From positions 310,001-374,000 of the forward strand of contig JAUTXW010005217.1 of the NCBI GenBank assembly GCA_030620095.1: a DNA stretch of 64,000 nt, read 5' to 3'. Positions 15,270-24,735 of this stretch are shown here, piece by piece (positions within the stretch are counted from its first letter, which is position 1; every line of letters starts with the position of its first letter). Origin of the DNA: Kuschelorhynchus macadamiae. Taxonomy: Eukaryota; Arthropoda; Insecta; Coleoptera; Curculionidae. The position numbers and the translations under genes were made by a program. The notes below the pieces were generated by a model that saw nothing but the letters and a program-made list of their open reading frames with translations, was not told where the DNA came from and did no database searches.

Positions 15270-15485
15270 TTAAAAATGTATCTAATAATAGATTATTGGA
15301 TGCATTTGAGAGTATAGAAATAGTTAAATTTGGTAAGAAAGCACTAAATAAAGACAGAGGACCTATTCCCTATAGTCCCCTCTATTGTTTACTTGACAAC
15401 GGTGCAGTCGGGTGCAACCAAGTGTGACCACATTTACCTATAAATAGTCTCCATTAGGATAAGTTACTTTAGTTTATATCATCTG

Positions 15486-15520
15486 CTGATGATGCTAACT
15501 TGGTTAGCGAAACGCGCGTC
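15486..15520 (+). ncRNA. Hammerhead ribozyme motif of the Penelope-like element
   Basis: Contains the invariant boxes in order: CTGATGA (15486-15492), a stem-II hairpin GCTAAC-TTG-GTTAGC, GAAA (15509-15512), and a short stem III ending in the cleavage triplet GTC at 15518-15520. CTG before the first box can pair with CAG after GTC to open stem I. Known biology: hammerhead motifs with very short stem III occur in the terminal repeats of Penelope-like elements. All core residues I can check are present; activity is inferred. Confidence 0.8.
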
Positions 15521-15572
15521 CAGAACGTAACAAGTTGTGGTGTAGTGTGGTTAGAACTCTTGTATTTTGATC

Positions 15573-16506
15573 TATGACAATGGTGATCAATCGGATCTTA
15601 GAGCAGTAACTCGCGGTGTGCCACAAGGGTCTGTTCTGAGGCCACTGCTTTTTATCATATATATTAACGAGCTCTGCCATTGTGTTACTGAATCGGCTGG
15701 ATGTTTCCTTTTTGCTGATGCTACCAGTCTCTTAAATACAGATCCTGATTTAAACAGGCTGACTGAACTGTCATCACACTCAGTGGCCAAGGCTGTGAGC
15801 TGGTTCTCGGCAAACAATCTTCTGCTTAATCAGGAAAAAACCCAAACTCTGGTGATATCTAGCAACAACAAGGGTGCAACAGGAAAAACTAGTTAACTCT
15901 TGGGGGGTAACCATCGATGATGGGCTTACCTGGCACGCTCATGTCGAGGCATTAAGTCACTCATTGACAAGCACTATATATCTCCTGAGGCAGCTGAGAT
16001 ATACCGTAATTTTTGACGTCTTAAGGTCAGTGTACTTTGCCATGTTCCATTCTCGTTTGAGTTATGGGGTAATCTTGTGGGGTCGATCGTGCCATTCATT
16101 TCGTATTTTTAGGCTGCAAAAAAGGGCGGTAAGAGTGCTGGCTAGGGTAGGGCCGGCATCGGCAGAGCGCTGCAAGCCATTATTTGTGGCTCTTGGTATA
16201 ATGACCCTATCATCCGTCTTTCTCTATTTCTGTCTTTTGGAGATTCATTCTAACTATATCTCTCTTGAAAAGCACTCAGACAATCATAATTATAGTACTA
16301 GGGGTCGTAATAATCTGAGAATTCCTGCATTGAGATTAACAAAATCAAAAATGAACAGTTTAGACCTAAACCTATTTAATAAGATTGCTGTTGGTTTGAG
16401 AAGTTCTAGTAAGAATAGATTCAAAATTGTAGTAAAACGGTCTCTGTTGGCAAATCCATTTTATTCTTTAGAAGAATACTATAGTTGTCAGACCATTATA
16501 TCATGA
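15573..16506 (+). pseudogene. LINE ORF2, second part
   Basis: Resumes after the Penelope-like insertion with YDNGDQSDLRAVTRGVPQGS, the RT motif before the active site, then FADATSLL. The second catalytic aspartate of the FADD box is alanine here. A frameshift near 15890 moves into the 15874-16506 frame, which carries GVTIDDGLTWHAHVEAL and the C-terminal region (LRSVYFAMFHSRLSYGVILWG, RLQKRAVRV). Ends at TGA 16504-16506. The loss of DD, plus the frameshift and insertion, makes it inactive. Confidence 0.87.
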
Positions 16507-16721
16507 GGTGCACTAAGTATCTGCATGGAATCTCCTTGTTTTGTTGGTATTTTATTGTATGTAAGTACTTGTCATTTGTTAAATGTAATTTTTTAAATTT
16601 TTTAATTTTTATAGTTTTAATTTTGATATGATTGTATTATAAATTAAATTTTAAATGCTATAAATTTCATTGTAATTTGTGACGTGCTATAAAAAATTTG
16701 TAATTGTAGTGTGGTTTATAA

Positions 16722-16750
16722 ATATCTATCTATCTATCTATTTATCTATG
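16722..16750. repeat. (TATC)n LINE 3' tail
   Basis: Tandem TATC units directly at the end of the LINE 3' untranslated region. Short tandem tails of this kind are usual for CR1/Jockey-like LINEs. Confidence 0.8.
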
Positions 16751-17040
16751 TAATACTTGATTTTTTTGCAAAATTTGAGACAAATTGGATAACAAGTTGT
16801 TATAATTTTTCTAACGTTTCACTAGACCTCCATCGTGTTCCGACATACTGGATTTTGACCAGATCATCCCCATATAATCATTAATTTTTGCCTAAAATTT
16901 GAACTTAATCTGGATAGAAGTTTTTAAGTGATGCCACGAATTGTCACTCAGACCGACAGACGGATCGACTGAACTGATAAATCATATTTTTTGGCATTTA
17001 GGAATGCTGAAACGTGAAGGGAAGATATGTAAAACCTGAA
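16751..17040 (+). repeat. Dispersed repeat R, copy 3
   Basis: Shows the fuller R consensus: TTTCACTAGACCTCCATC, then CATACTGGATTTTGACCA, then GTGATGCCACGAATTG, then a CAGACCGACAGACGGAT segment, then ATTTTTTGGCATTTAGGAA and GAAACGTGAAG. The same order is found at 40120-40330 and 46100-46345. Confidence 0.7.
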
Positions 17041-17679
17041 TGGTTGATTTTTTCGCGAAAAAAAAAATAAATAATCAGAACTGACTAAAAAAAATGTCTG
17101 TAGTATGTGTATAATTTTAATTAATGAGGAAATATTTTCCTTTTACAATATATTTATAAAGCATCAAAAACAATATTAGATCACACATTACGCAACAAGA
17201 ATAAAACATACATGCCCACTCATTTGGAACAATTATAAATTTCTTGCGGTGCGAAGAGATTTATAGATAGCCAACAATGTGTTTTTTAGCGTTTTCTTCC
17301 TGCTCTGAATTATCCAACAGTACTCTTTAAATAATGATACTTTTTGGTATTTAATATACACCTTATGAAAGGTAAATCAACAAATTCTGATGTTAGTTTT
17401 ATAAGAAATAGTTGATTAATTAGTACTATATAGTGGGGAAATTGCAGGGAACTAGGACTTTTTATCTAATAATTAAAATAAGTTTGTCCGTTCAAAGTAT
17501 TACATGTGTATAGTTTAACCTAGTTTACATTTGAAATGTATAAAAGGATGTGCTGATGCAGGACAATTGAGAAATTTCCTGTAAGATATCCAGGATGTTA
17601 ACAGTGAGTAATCGTAAAAGGGCAGTACTGTAATCGTAAAAAAAAATCACCCTCCCAGATGTTTTCATATTATATATTT
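17041..17679. other. AT-rich sequence, no gene seen
   Basis: No motif, repeat end or coding frame was recognised. Confidence 0.4.
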
Positions 17680-17990
17680 CAGGGACCCTAAAGGCCGAAA
17701 AATATTTTACCAGTTTCTACCTACGCCACATTTGATCTTTGTGCATAAGTTTAAATAAATTCAATAAATAGTTTTTACATTAACCCACTGCCATTTCGTT
17801 CCGTCATGTCGAATTGGTACCAGTATTATTTTATACGATCTAGTATATTCTGGAATGCGTACAGCGCACTGATTGGTCAAGAAAAAGACGGTTTCGGTGA
17901 AATTGGCTGATTTTTTTATATGTTGTAGTTCTTGATCTCCTGAGCAAACGATACCATGGACACAATCTAATCCTACGACTAGTAGACACA
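17680..17990 (+). repeat. Dispersed repeat R-like segment; part recurs inverted at 21365-21490
   Basis: The left part resembles R (ATTTTACCAGTTTCT, GCCACATTTGATC). The right part, including TTATATGTTGTAGTTCTTGA and CTCCTGAGCAAACGATACCA, is found inverted at 21365-21490 with few changes. Confidence 0.6.
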
Positions 17991-18021
17991 TAAACCTGTC
18001 ATTGACCTTACTGTTTCTGGA

Positions 18022-18360
18022 GTGGCTGCAAAGAAATGGTTATTCGTAGGAAGGGTTATAAATACTGCAACCTGTTCTTCAATTAACAACTTCATCAAAA
18101 ATAAATTGCCTAACATATCTAATAAAGATCTTACTATCCTTGATCTTCGGGCAAAAAATTTAGATCTTTTAAAATCGGGATTAATCCTTTGTACTATGAT
18201 CTTCTAATCAGCGACGCATTCTGGCCTGAGTATGTCGTTGTTCGAGACTTTGTCTTCAGTGGAAGACATCTGACCAATAGGCACAAATCTCAAGAATATA
18301 CTAGAGATGAAAATAGACAGCAGATTTTTTACAGAGGCCGGCCAAGGAATCTAATAATGT
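18022..18360 (+). pseudogene. LINE ORF1, C-terminal fragment
   Basis: WLFVGRVINTATCSSINNFI resembles the C-terminal domain of LINE ORF1 proteins, as does the later FWPEYVVVRDFVFSGRH, reached after a frameshift near 18200 (usual wording FWPEGV.VR.F). Only this end of ORF1 remains; the zinc-knuckle or leading part is absent. Confidence 0.6.
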
Positions 18361-18374
18361 ATTGACTAAATCAT

Positions 18375-20506
18375 GCCTGAATGTATATTACCAAAACGTT
18401 AATGGTTTGAGAACCAAACTAACGGATCTGAGTAACAATGTTGCAATGTGTAATTATGATGTAATTATGTTCACGGAAACGATAACATTTCCAGTTCAGA
18501 GCTTTGTTTAGCAGACTTTAAGATATATAGAAGAGATAAAAGTGCTAGTACCTCAAGAAAGACAAGAAATGGAGGGGTTTTGATAGCAGTTCGCAGTCAT
18601 CTGCCGAGCAGAGATATTGATGTCGCAGCTAAGAAATCTGAAGAGGTATGGATTGCTATAGAAACATTCAGTTTTAAGAAATTATTCTGCTGCATATATA
18701 TACCACCAAAATCACCTCCTGAATTTTATAACATCCACTGTGAAGCTGTAGAAAAAGCTGTGGAAAATTATCTCTCCTACAGCCTGTGTGTTGCTGGAAA
18801 CTACAATCTACCAAACATTAAGTGGTCTAATGATTCACTGGGAGTGTCAACAACTGGTTACTGTCCGGCTGCAGAAACTGTTGTCGAAACCTTTCCTTTT
18901 CTTAATCTATACCAAATTAATTATGTTTCTGATTCTAACAATGTGATATTAGATCTAGTTTTTACTGATATTGATTTTGATATTGTAGTATGTGCAACTG
19001 ATATATTGCTAACCTGTGATAAGCATCACCCTGCTCTTGTTTTAAATTTAAAGTGTGATATTAAGTGTAATGTTTTGCAGATTCCTCTATTTACGTGCTT
19101 TCCTCGGCTGGCCATTTTTCTGTAGATGGTAGCTCTGCTTTTGGAAGTTTGGTTGACCTTGGGGGTCTGGACTTGAGCATATCAGATATTTTTGATAAGT
19201 TATATCACCTTGACACTTCTAAAGGACCAGGTCCTGACAATATTCCACCCTCATTCCTAAAAGAATGCTCCTTTGCATTGTCCAGACCGCTTTGGCTCAT
19301 CATCTCTCAGCAACATGGCTTTATAAGTGGTCGTTCCAAAACACAAGCCTTGGAGAGGGGCATGGTTGTTGACTCTATTTATGTTGATTTCTCTAAGGCT
19401 TTTGAGAGGGTTGATCACTCATTGTTAAGGCTTTTGAGAGATAAACATTGTTAGTAGTCAGAGTACGGAGTGCGTGGCTCTCTGCTATCATGGTTGTACT
19501 CGTATTTGGTTGGTAGACAGCAGTTTGTAAAAGTTAAGACGTACTTGTCAGATCAGGTTATTGTTACTTCTGGAGTGCCTCAGGGTGGGCATCTTGGTCC
19601 CCTCTTATTCTTATCAATGGCATAATATCTTGTTTTCATCACTGTCAGATTCTATTATACGCTGACGATCTTAAAATTTTTAAGGTCGTCAACTCTACAG
19701 ATGATATTAAAAGTATGCGGGATGATCGCCTGAGGTTTGAAAGTTGGGTTTACTCTAATCGGTTGCAATTAAACATCAAAAAATGCAACTATATCCAATT
19801 CTCCCGGAAGCTATATCCTGGTTTTAATAAATATTATTTAAATGGAGTTAAGATTAATGGTGTTTACGAAATTAGAGATCTTGGTGTAATCTTTGACACC
19901 AAACTCACATTTGTCAGCCACATGCAGGCCTGTTGTAATAGAGCTCTAAAAATGTTAGGTTTTGTAAAGCGCCATACAAAAGAATTTAAAAATATTTTTG
20001 CATTAAGAACCTTATACGTGGCATTTGTTCGTGGACACTTAGAAAATAGCACTTCAGTTTGGTCTCCTCACTTCACTGTTCACTCGGATGCAATGGAGCT
20101 ATTCCGTGAATTTATTAATTACCGATCGCTAATAGAATATAAACTGGCTATTCCAGCTGAATTTATTAGTTACTCAGATCTGCTAACATTCCTAAATGTC
20201 AAGACACTTAAAGAAATGCGCACACATTTTGATCAGATGTTTATTTGTAAGTTGCTGCACAACCACGTAAAATGTGAAGATCTCTTGTATTGTGTAAACA
20301 TTCATGTTCCATGCAGAAATTTAAGAAAAGTCCAAACCTTCTCGTTGGAGCATCACCGAACGCTTTATGGACAACATAGCTCAATTAATCGTATGATCAT
20401 GTCTGCCAATGAGATTAAACTTGATATTTTTGGAACCCCCTTTAATTTTATTCATAATTCTCTTATACAAACTGCTTATTTTATTTATGGATTTTTGTTG
20501 CTGTAG
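18375..20506 (+). pseudogene. LINE ORF2 endonuclease/reverse transcriptase, broken
   Basis: Begins with YYQNVNGLRTKLTDL, the usual endonuclease opening, and the catalytic TE near 18476 (MFTET). A frameshift follows, then the 18580-19125 frame with CCIYIPPKS and AGNYNLPNIKW, where the family has GDFN, so a catalytic Asp is lost. After a deletion come KGPGPDNIPPSFLK, SQQHGFISGRS, YVDFSKAFERVDHSLL, a stop, then SGVPQGGHLGPLLF, YADDLKIFKV (frame shifted near 19670) and the 19715-20506 frame: SNRLQLNIKKCNYI, IRDLGVIFDTKLTF, the thumb region and C-terminus. The catalytic YADD is present in sequence but split by frames. Confidence 0.85.
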
Positions 20507-20682
20507 TTTGTAAATTGTGTAGAGGTGATTGTTTATGTTTTAGACTTGCTTCAGTGTTAAAAATTTTATTCCAATGACTTAGGTTAAATTAGTTTTGTAA
20601 GTGACTTATTATAATTGATGTAGCACTCATGTGCAAATGGGTACATCCCGTTTATAAATAAATAAATAAAGTTTTTAATATA

Positions 20683-20814
20683 CAGGATGTTAAAGTTTGC
20701 CCAAATCCCATATACAAAACATGGAGAAAAGAGTATGACACCAAATTAGTATTTTCAACATATTTAACGTATAGTACTCCTCAAAATAAGAAAAAACTTT
20801 TATATGAAAAAGGG

Positions 20815-20880
<66 letters not shown>

Positions 20881-21215
20881 TGGACTTCTTTCTTGGGTAT
20901 AGGTTTATTTGCAAAACAAACAATGGGATTAACTTGACGTTTCGCCTATCATAGTAGGCTTTCTCAGAAATTGCTCCTTCCTTTTTTTTTTTTTTTTGGT
21001 ATATAAGGCTTTCCTTTCCCATCTACAATTAAAAAAACATTTAGTGGTCTAATTATAAAAAGACATTTACAATTTTTTCTAAAACTAATTTAAAACTTTA
21101 TACTATTGATAAATATTTATTACAAAATAAAGAAAATAAGGTTACATACCTCGAAAAACCTATACCCAAGAAAGAAGTCTAATTAATATATACCGGGTTT
21201 AAGAAACAAATTGAA

Positions 21216-21274
<59 letters not shown>

Positions 21275-21359
21275 GTTAAATATGAAGAAAAAACTAATTG
21301 GTGTCACCCTATCTTCCCTTAGTATTTTATATGAGGTTTAGGCAAACTTTGACACCCTG
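20683..21359. mobile_element. Element L: 677-bp TA-flanked MITE-like element
   Basis: The left end CAGGATGTTAAAGTTTGCCC is mirrored, with mismatches, by the right end ...AGGCAAACTTTGACACCCTG. TA flanks both sides (20681-20682 and 21360-21361). The inverted arms extend about 65-85 bp. It contains two (TA)n tracts (20817-20877 and 21220-21273) and, between them, a smaller inverted pair (about 20880-20906 and 21157-21183). No transposase. The ends match the mariner-like group in this window. Confidence 0.8.
20936..20967 (-). ncRNA. Degenerate hammerhead-like motif (Penelope relic)
   Basis: On the minus strand: CTGAGAA, then a hairpin GCCTA-CTATGA-TAGGC, then GAAACGTC. This is hammerhead layout, but the first box differs from CTGATGA at two positions including the essential G, so it should not cleave. 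It is probably a remnant of a Penelope-like terminal region. Only the motif supports this. Confidence 0.45.
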
Positions 21360-21364
21360 TATAT

Positions 21365-21490
21365 TAAAAACTATTCGTAGGATTAGGTTGTATCCATGGT
21401 ATCTTTTGCTCAGGAGGTCAAGAACTACAACATATAAAAAATTCACCCAACTTCACCGGAACCGATTTTCCATAAGATGGGTGCGTGGTC
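21365..21490 (-). repeat. Inverted partner of the 17860-17990 repeat
   Basis: The reverse complement carries GGTGAAGTTGGGTGAATTTT, TATATGTTGTAGTTCTTGAC and CTCCTGAGCAAAAGATACCA, matching 17890-17985. Members of one dispersed family in opposite orientation. Confidence 0.75.
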
Positions 21491-22439
21491 CGTTGTCCTT
21501 TGGTATTGATTGAAATAGTTGTATTATGCCCTTTAAATAATATGCCGATTTTTTATGAAAACCGTAAACTTGACAACGTCGCCAATATCACTATCTAATG
21601 CAGCACGTACCCTGCAGTTTCTTACTGTAGTGAACAACGTTTAAGATATTCTTGAGTATATTTTCCAACTCTCGCTCTGTATACCCAGATAACACTAAAG
21701 TAGCTACAACTATTTCCACTACAACTCTTTAAGAGTTTTTTTGTATTTATTACTAATAATCCTACTATTTATCAACAAACACATTGGGTCACACGTTTTT
21801 AAGTATTAGATATGTATTTGTTACTGCGAATAATTCTTTATAGTAATTTTTCATGTAAAGTAATAATTATATAAAAACTACTGCCTTGCAACAGCTTAAG
21901 GAATTGCCTCCAAGATCGTCTTTTTTTTTCCGTGACATAATCGTAAGTATTCTAATATGTTTACTAAATTACAACTTTTAAGTATCAGTACCTTCTTGAA
22001 CAAATGTATTCCTATAACGTATTACTATAAAGTAAAACGAGTCTTTGCAGAGCAGAAAAAGTTATCGTCTATTGCTACTTTCAACTGGCTATTACCAGCC
22101 AGTGACAACAATAGAGTAACCAATTTTTATTGATTCGGCCATATTGATGCTAAAATCGCTTTGTTTATTTTTCGCCTACGTGGGTTTCTTATGAAGTTTG
22201 TTGTTTTAGTGTCTCATTGTATTAGTTTTTGTGATTATTAAAATGAATATTGATTCAAACAAGAAGTTTTCAGCCACTGGCCTCGTTCACCTGTTTTTGC
22301 TTGTAATTATAAAGTAAATGTTTAAGTTTACTCCAAGAAAAGTTATTAAATATTGCACATTATTTTATTTTGCTGTAAAAGACAATATTGTTTCATGTCT
22401 TAGTGTATGAAAGTGAAGTATTTTACTTCATTCAGAACC
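21491..22439. other. AT-rich sequence, no gene seen
   Basis: No motif or repeat end recognised. Could be unique host DNA. Confidence 0.4.
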
Positions 22440-24254
22440 TCAATTTGAGGTTGAAAACTGTACAGCTAGTAATAATAATGATGTTTGTAACCTTTTTGCA
22501 ACTTTTTTTAAATCTGTATTTGAGCCAAAAACTAATAACTTATATTAGATTTTTTTCAGGAAATGCGACTTTCAGTCGACTTCAATTGTGTGAATCGGAG
22601 GTTCTTTCTGTGCTTAGAGAAGTGGATCTTAAAATGGGAGCCGGTTCTGATGGCATTCCGGCTATATTTGTCAAGAAATGCGCCAATGGTTTATACCAAC
22701 CACTTCTAAAATTATTTAATCAATCGCTCAATGAGGGCCATTTTCCTACTGTATGGAAAAGGGCCATTGTTGTGCCCATCCATAAGTCTGGTGATAGGAG
22801 TTACATAAAAAATAATAGACCGATCTGCAAACTCTGTACGTTTGCAAAGGTATTTGAAAAGTTAGTCTATAAACATATTTTTTACCTAGTTAAAAACATA
22901 ATCAATAGCCAGCAGCACGGATTTTTTGCAAATAGATCGATTGACTCTAACCTCATTAGTTACTCGCAATTCATCTTAAATAGTTTGGATAACCGTCTTC
23001 AGGTCGATTCAATCTACACGGACTTTAGCAAAGCATTCGATAAAATTAACCATGAAATTCTTATTAATAAATTGTCCGATATCGGTGTAGACAGCATAAT
23101 CCTCAAAAGGTTCAGATCTTATTTAACCGATCGGGAGCACTCCGTTGCGGTTGCGGGATCCTCGTCTGATTCATTTGTCTCGACATCTGGGGGTACCCCA
23201 AGGGAGTCAACTGGGACCCTTACTCTTTATCATTTATATAAATGATATCAGTAAATGCTTTAAATTTTCGAATTATTTATTTTATGCGGATGACCTGAAG
23301 ATTTATAAAGTAATACAAGATAGCGTCGATTGTCAGCAATTGCAATCAGATCTCGCTAGGATTGAACAATATTGTTCTACAAATAGTCTATATTTAAACA
23401 CTGATAAATGTTTTATAAATAGTTTTACCCGTAATTACCAAAAAGTGGTTTACAATTATAGTTTGAATTCAAACCAGCTTCGTAGAGAAGGCCAAGCAAG
23501 AGACCTAGGCGTTATCTTCGATGATAAGATGCTTTTTGATAAACAAATTGACAATGTTGTTAATAATGCGTTTAGAATGTTGGGATACATAAACAGGCAA
23601 TCGAAAGCGTTTCAAAATAATAGTACTTTACTGACCCTTTATCATGCTTATGTTTTTAGTCGACTGAATTTCGCATCCTCTGTTTGGAATCCCATGTATG
23701 ATGTCTATATTCAAAGAATGGAGCGCGTACAGAACAAGTTACACAGATTACAATTATTTACGTAAATAATTTAAACTCTTAAGCCTGGCAGATCGCAGGC
23801 TTATAAATGATATCGTTTTTCTGAAAAAAATTATTTGTTGCCAAGTCGATTCAACTGATCTTTTATCCCAAATTCCAATAGCAGTTCCTCAAAGAAATCT
23901 AAGAAACACTCGTTTGTTTGTACCTCCTGTGGCTCACACTAATAGCTGTGCAAACTCTCCCATATTTAGAATGTTAAACTCTGCAAATGTTCACTGCGAT
24001 AACATTGATTTGTTCTGTACGTCCTCCAAAAATATTAAAAAAGCTTTAAAAGCCGATTTTCTAAATGGGTATTAAGACATAAGTTTTTTTTCAGTATTGT
24101 ACTATATGTTAAGTAATAGATTATAATATGTAGCTGTGTAGTTTTAGGTGTATGTTAACGATTAAATTAACATGTAAATAGTAGACACAATTTTGTGGGC
24201 TAGACCTGTATGTGTCCCAAAGAGAAATAAATAAAAAATAAAATAAATAAATAG
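22440..24254 (+). mobile_element. LINE (CR1/Jockey-like), 5'-truncated
   Basis: Reverse transcriptase and C-terminal region followed by an AAATAAAT-rich tail at about 24225-24254. A different subfamily from the LINE at 18010-20675 but the same overall type. Confidence 0.85.
22560..24075 (+). pseudogene. LINE reverse transcriptase, one frameshift then decay
   Basis: The first frame carries EVDLKMGAGSDGIPAIFVKK, FPTVWKRAIVVPIHKSGD, INSQQHGFFANRS, and VDSIYTDFSKAFDKINHEIL. A single frameshift at about 23190-23200 passes to the second frame: GVPQGSQLGPLLFIIYINDI, the catalytic box FYADDLKIYK, RDLGVIFDDKMLF, and the thumb wording LYHAYVFSRLNFASSVWNP. It stops at 23763-23765. Downstream codons still resemble the C-terminus but contain stops. 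The RT core is the best preserved of the CR1/Jockey-like copies here. Confidence 0.88.
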
Positions 24255-24733
24255 TCATATTTTGCGAAAAACTAACGATAATATGAGTGCCCCCATTTAA
24301 ATCTTTAGAAATGTTGCATCAATTTGGAGGGTGGGCTTCTGTTGTCGCCACTGTCCTTATAAAGTCATTTTAATTCGGTCTACAGCTATTAATTAGTTGT
24401 GTATGGGTTGCCTTATCGTCTACGAGTAACAAGTTAAAATGGTTCACAATGGCTTCACATACCATAAGAAAAAACAGTAGCTTCCGTCACTCAGCCACAT
24501 TTTATAGAAAATTAAAAATATCACAACTTGGTTATGTGATACCTGAACAAAACAACCCAAAGCGGTATTTTAAGGGAACAAAAATTAAAAACGAAACAGA
24601 GGGTTATGGTTATGATAGATGGCAGAATTACAGAAGTGACTCAAGTACCGCAACTTTCCGCATGTTGCGACCCAACGCATTCAATTTTAAAGAACCGGCG
24701 GAATGTTCGCAAATCGTAACCGTTTGATAATAA
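24255..24733. other. Unassigned region with a 92-codon open frame
   Basis: An open frame at 24449-24727 (+) is free of stops and uses varied codons (FRHSATFYRKLKISQLGYVI), but I do not recognise it. An overlapping frame starts MVHNGFTYHKKK, which faintly recalls a FLYWCH zinc-finger opening; it is quickly broken. The region ends exactly at the TA target of element B. Confidence 0.3.
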
Positions 24734-24735
24734 TA

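Larger units (their letters stand above)
13488..15572 (+). mobile_element. Penelope-like retroelement inserted in a LINE
   Basis: Flanked by a perfect 12-bp target-site duplication (13476-13487 and 15573-15584). Near its ends it has a 13-bp inverted repeat, TAGATCAAAATAC at 13519-13531 and its complement at 15562-15574. It encodes a Penelope-type reverse transcriptase and a GIY-YIG endonuclease on the + strand, and carries a hammerhead ribozyme motif near its 3' end. The reading frame is damaged, so this copy is inactive. Confidence 0.93.
12290..16750 (+). mobile_element. LINE (CR1/Jockey-like), split by a Penelope-like element
   Basis: A 5'-truncated LINE whose ORF2 runs from the endonuclease-RT linker to the C-terminus, with a 3' tail of TATC repeats (16722-16750). 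The reading is interrupted at the 12-bp sequence TATGACAATGGT (13476-13487), which recurs at 15573-15584 on the far side of a Penelope-like insertion. Confidence 0.88.
18010..20675 (+). mobile_element. LINE (CR1/Jockey-like) with ORF1 tail and ORF2, internally deleted
   Basis: The ORF1 C-terminal wording is followed by an apurinic-type endonuclease and a reverse transcriptase. The 3' end is an (AAAT)n-like tail at 20654-20672. A TA-flanked element (20683-21359) sits about 8 bp beyond the tail. Large deletions lie between endonuclease and RT (near 19090) and inside the RT fingers (near 19300). Confidence 0.85.

Noticed and set aside
24420..24470. FLYWCH zinc-finger opening (GFTYHKKK)
   Set aside because: Only a few residues match and stops follow immediately.
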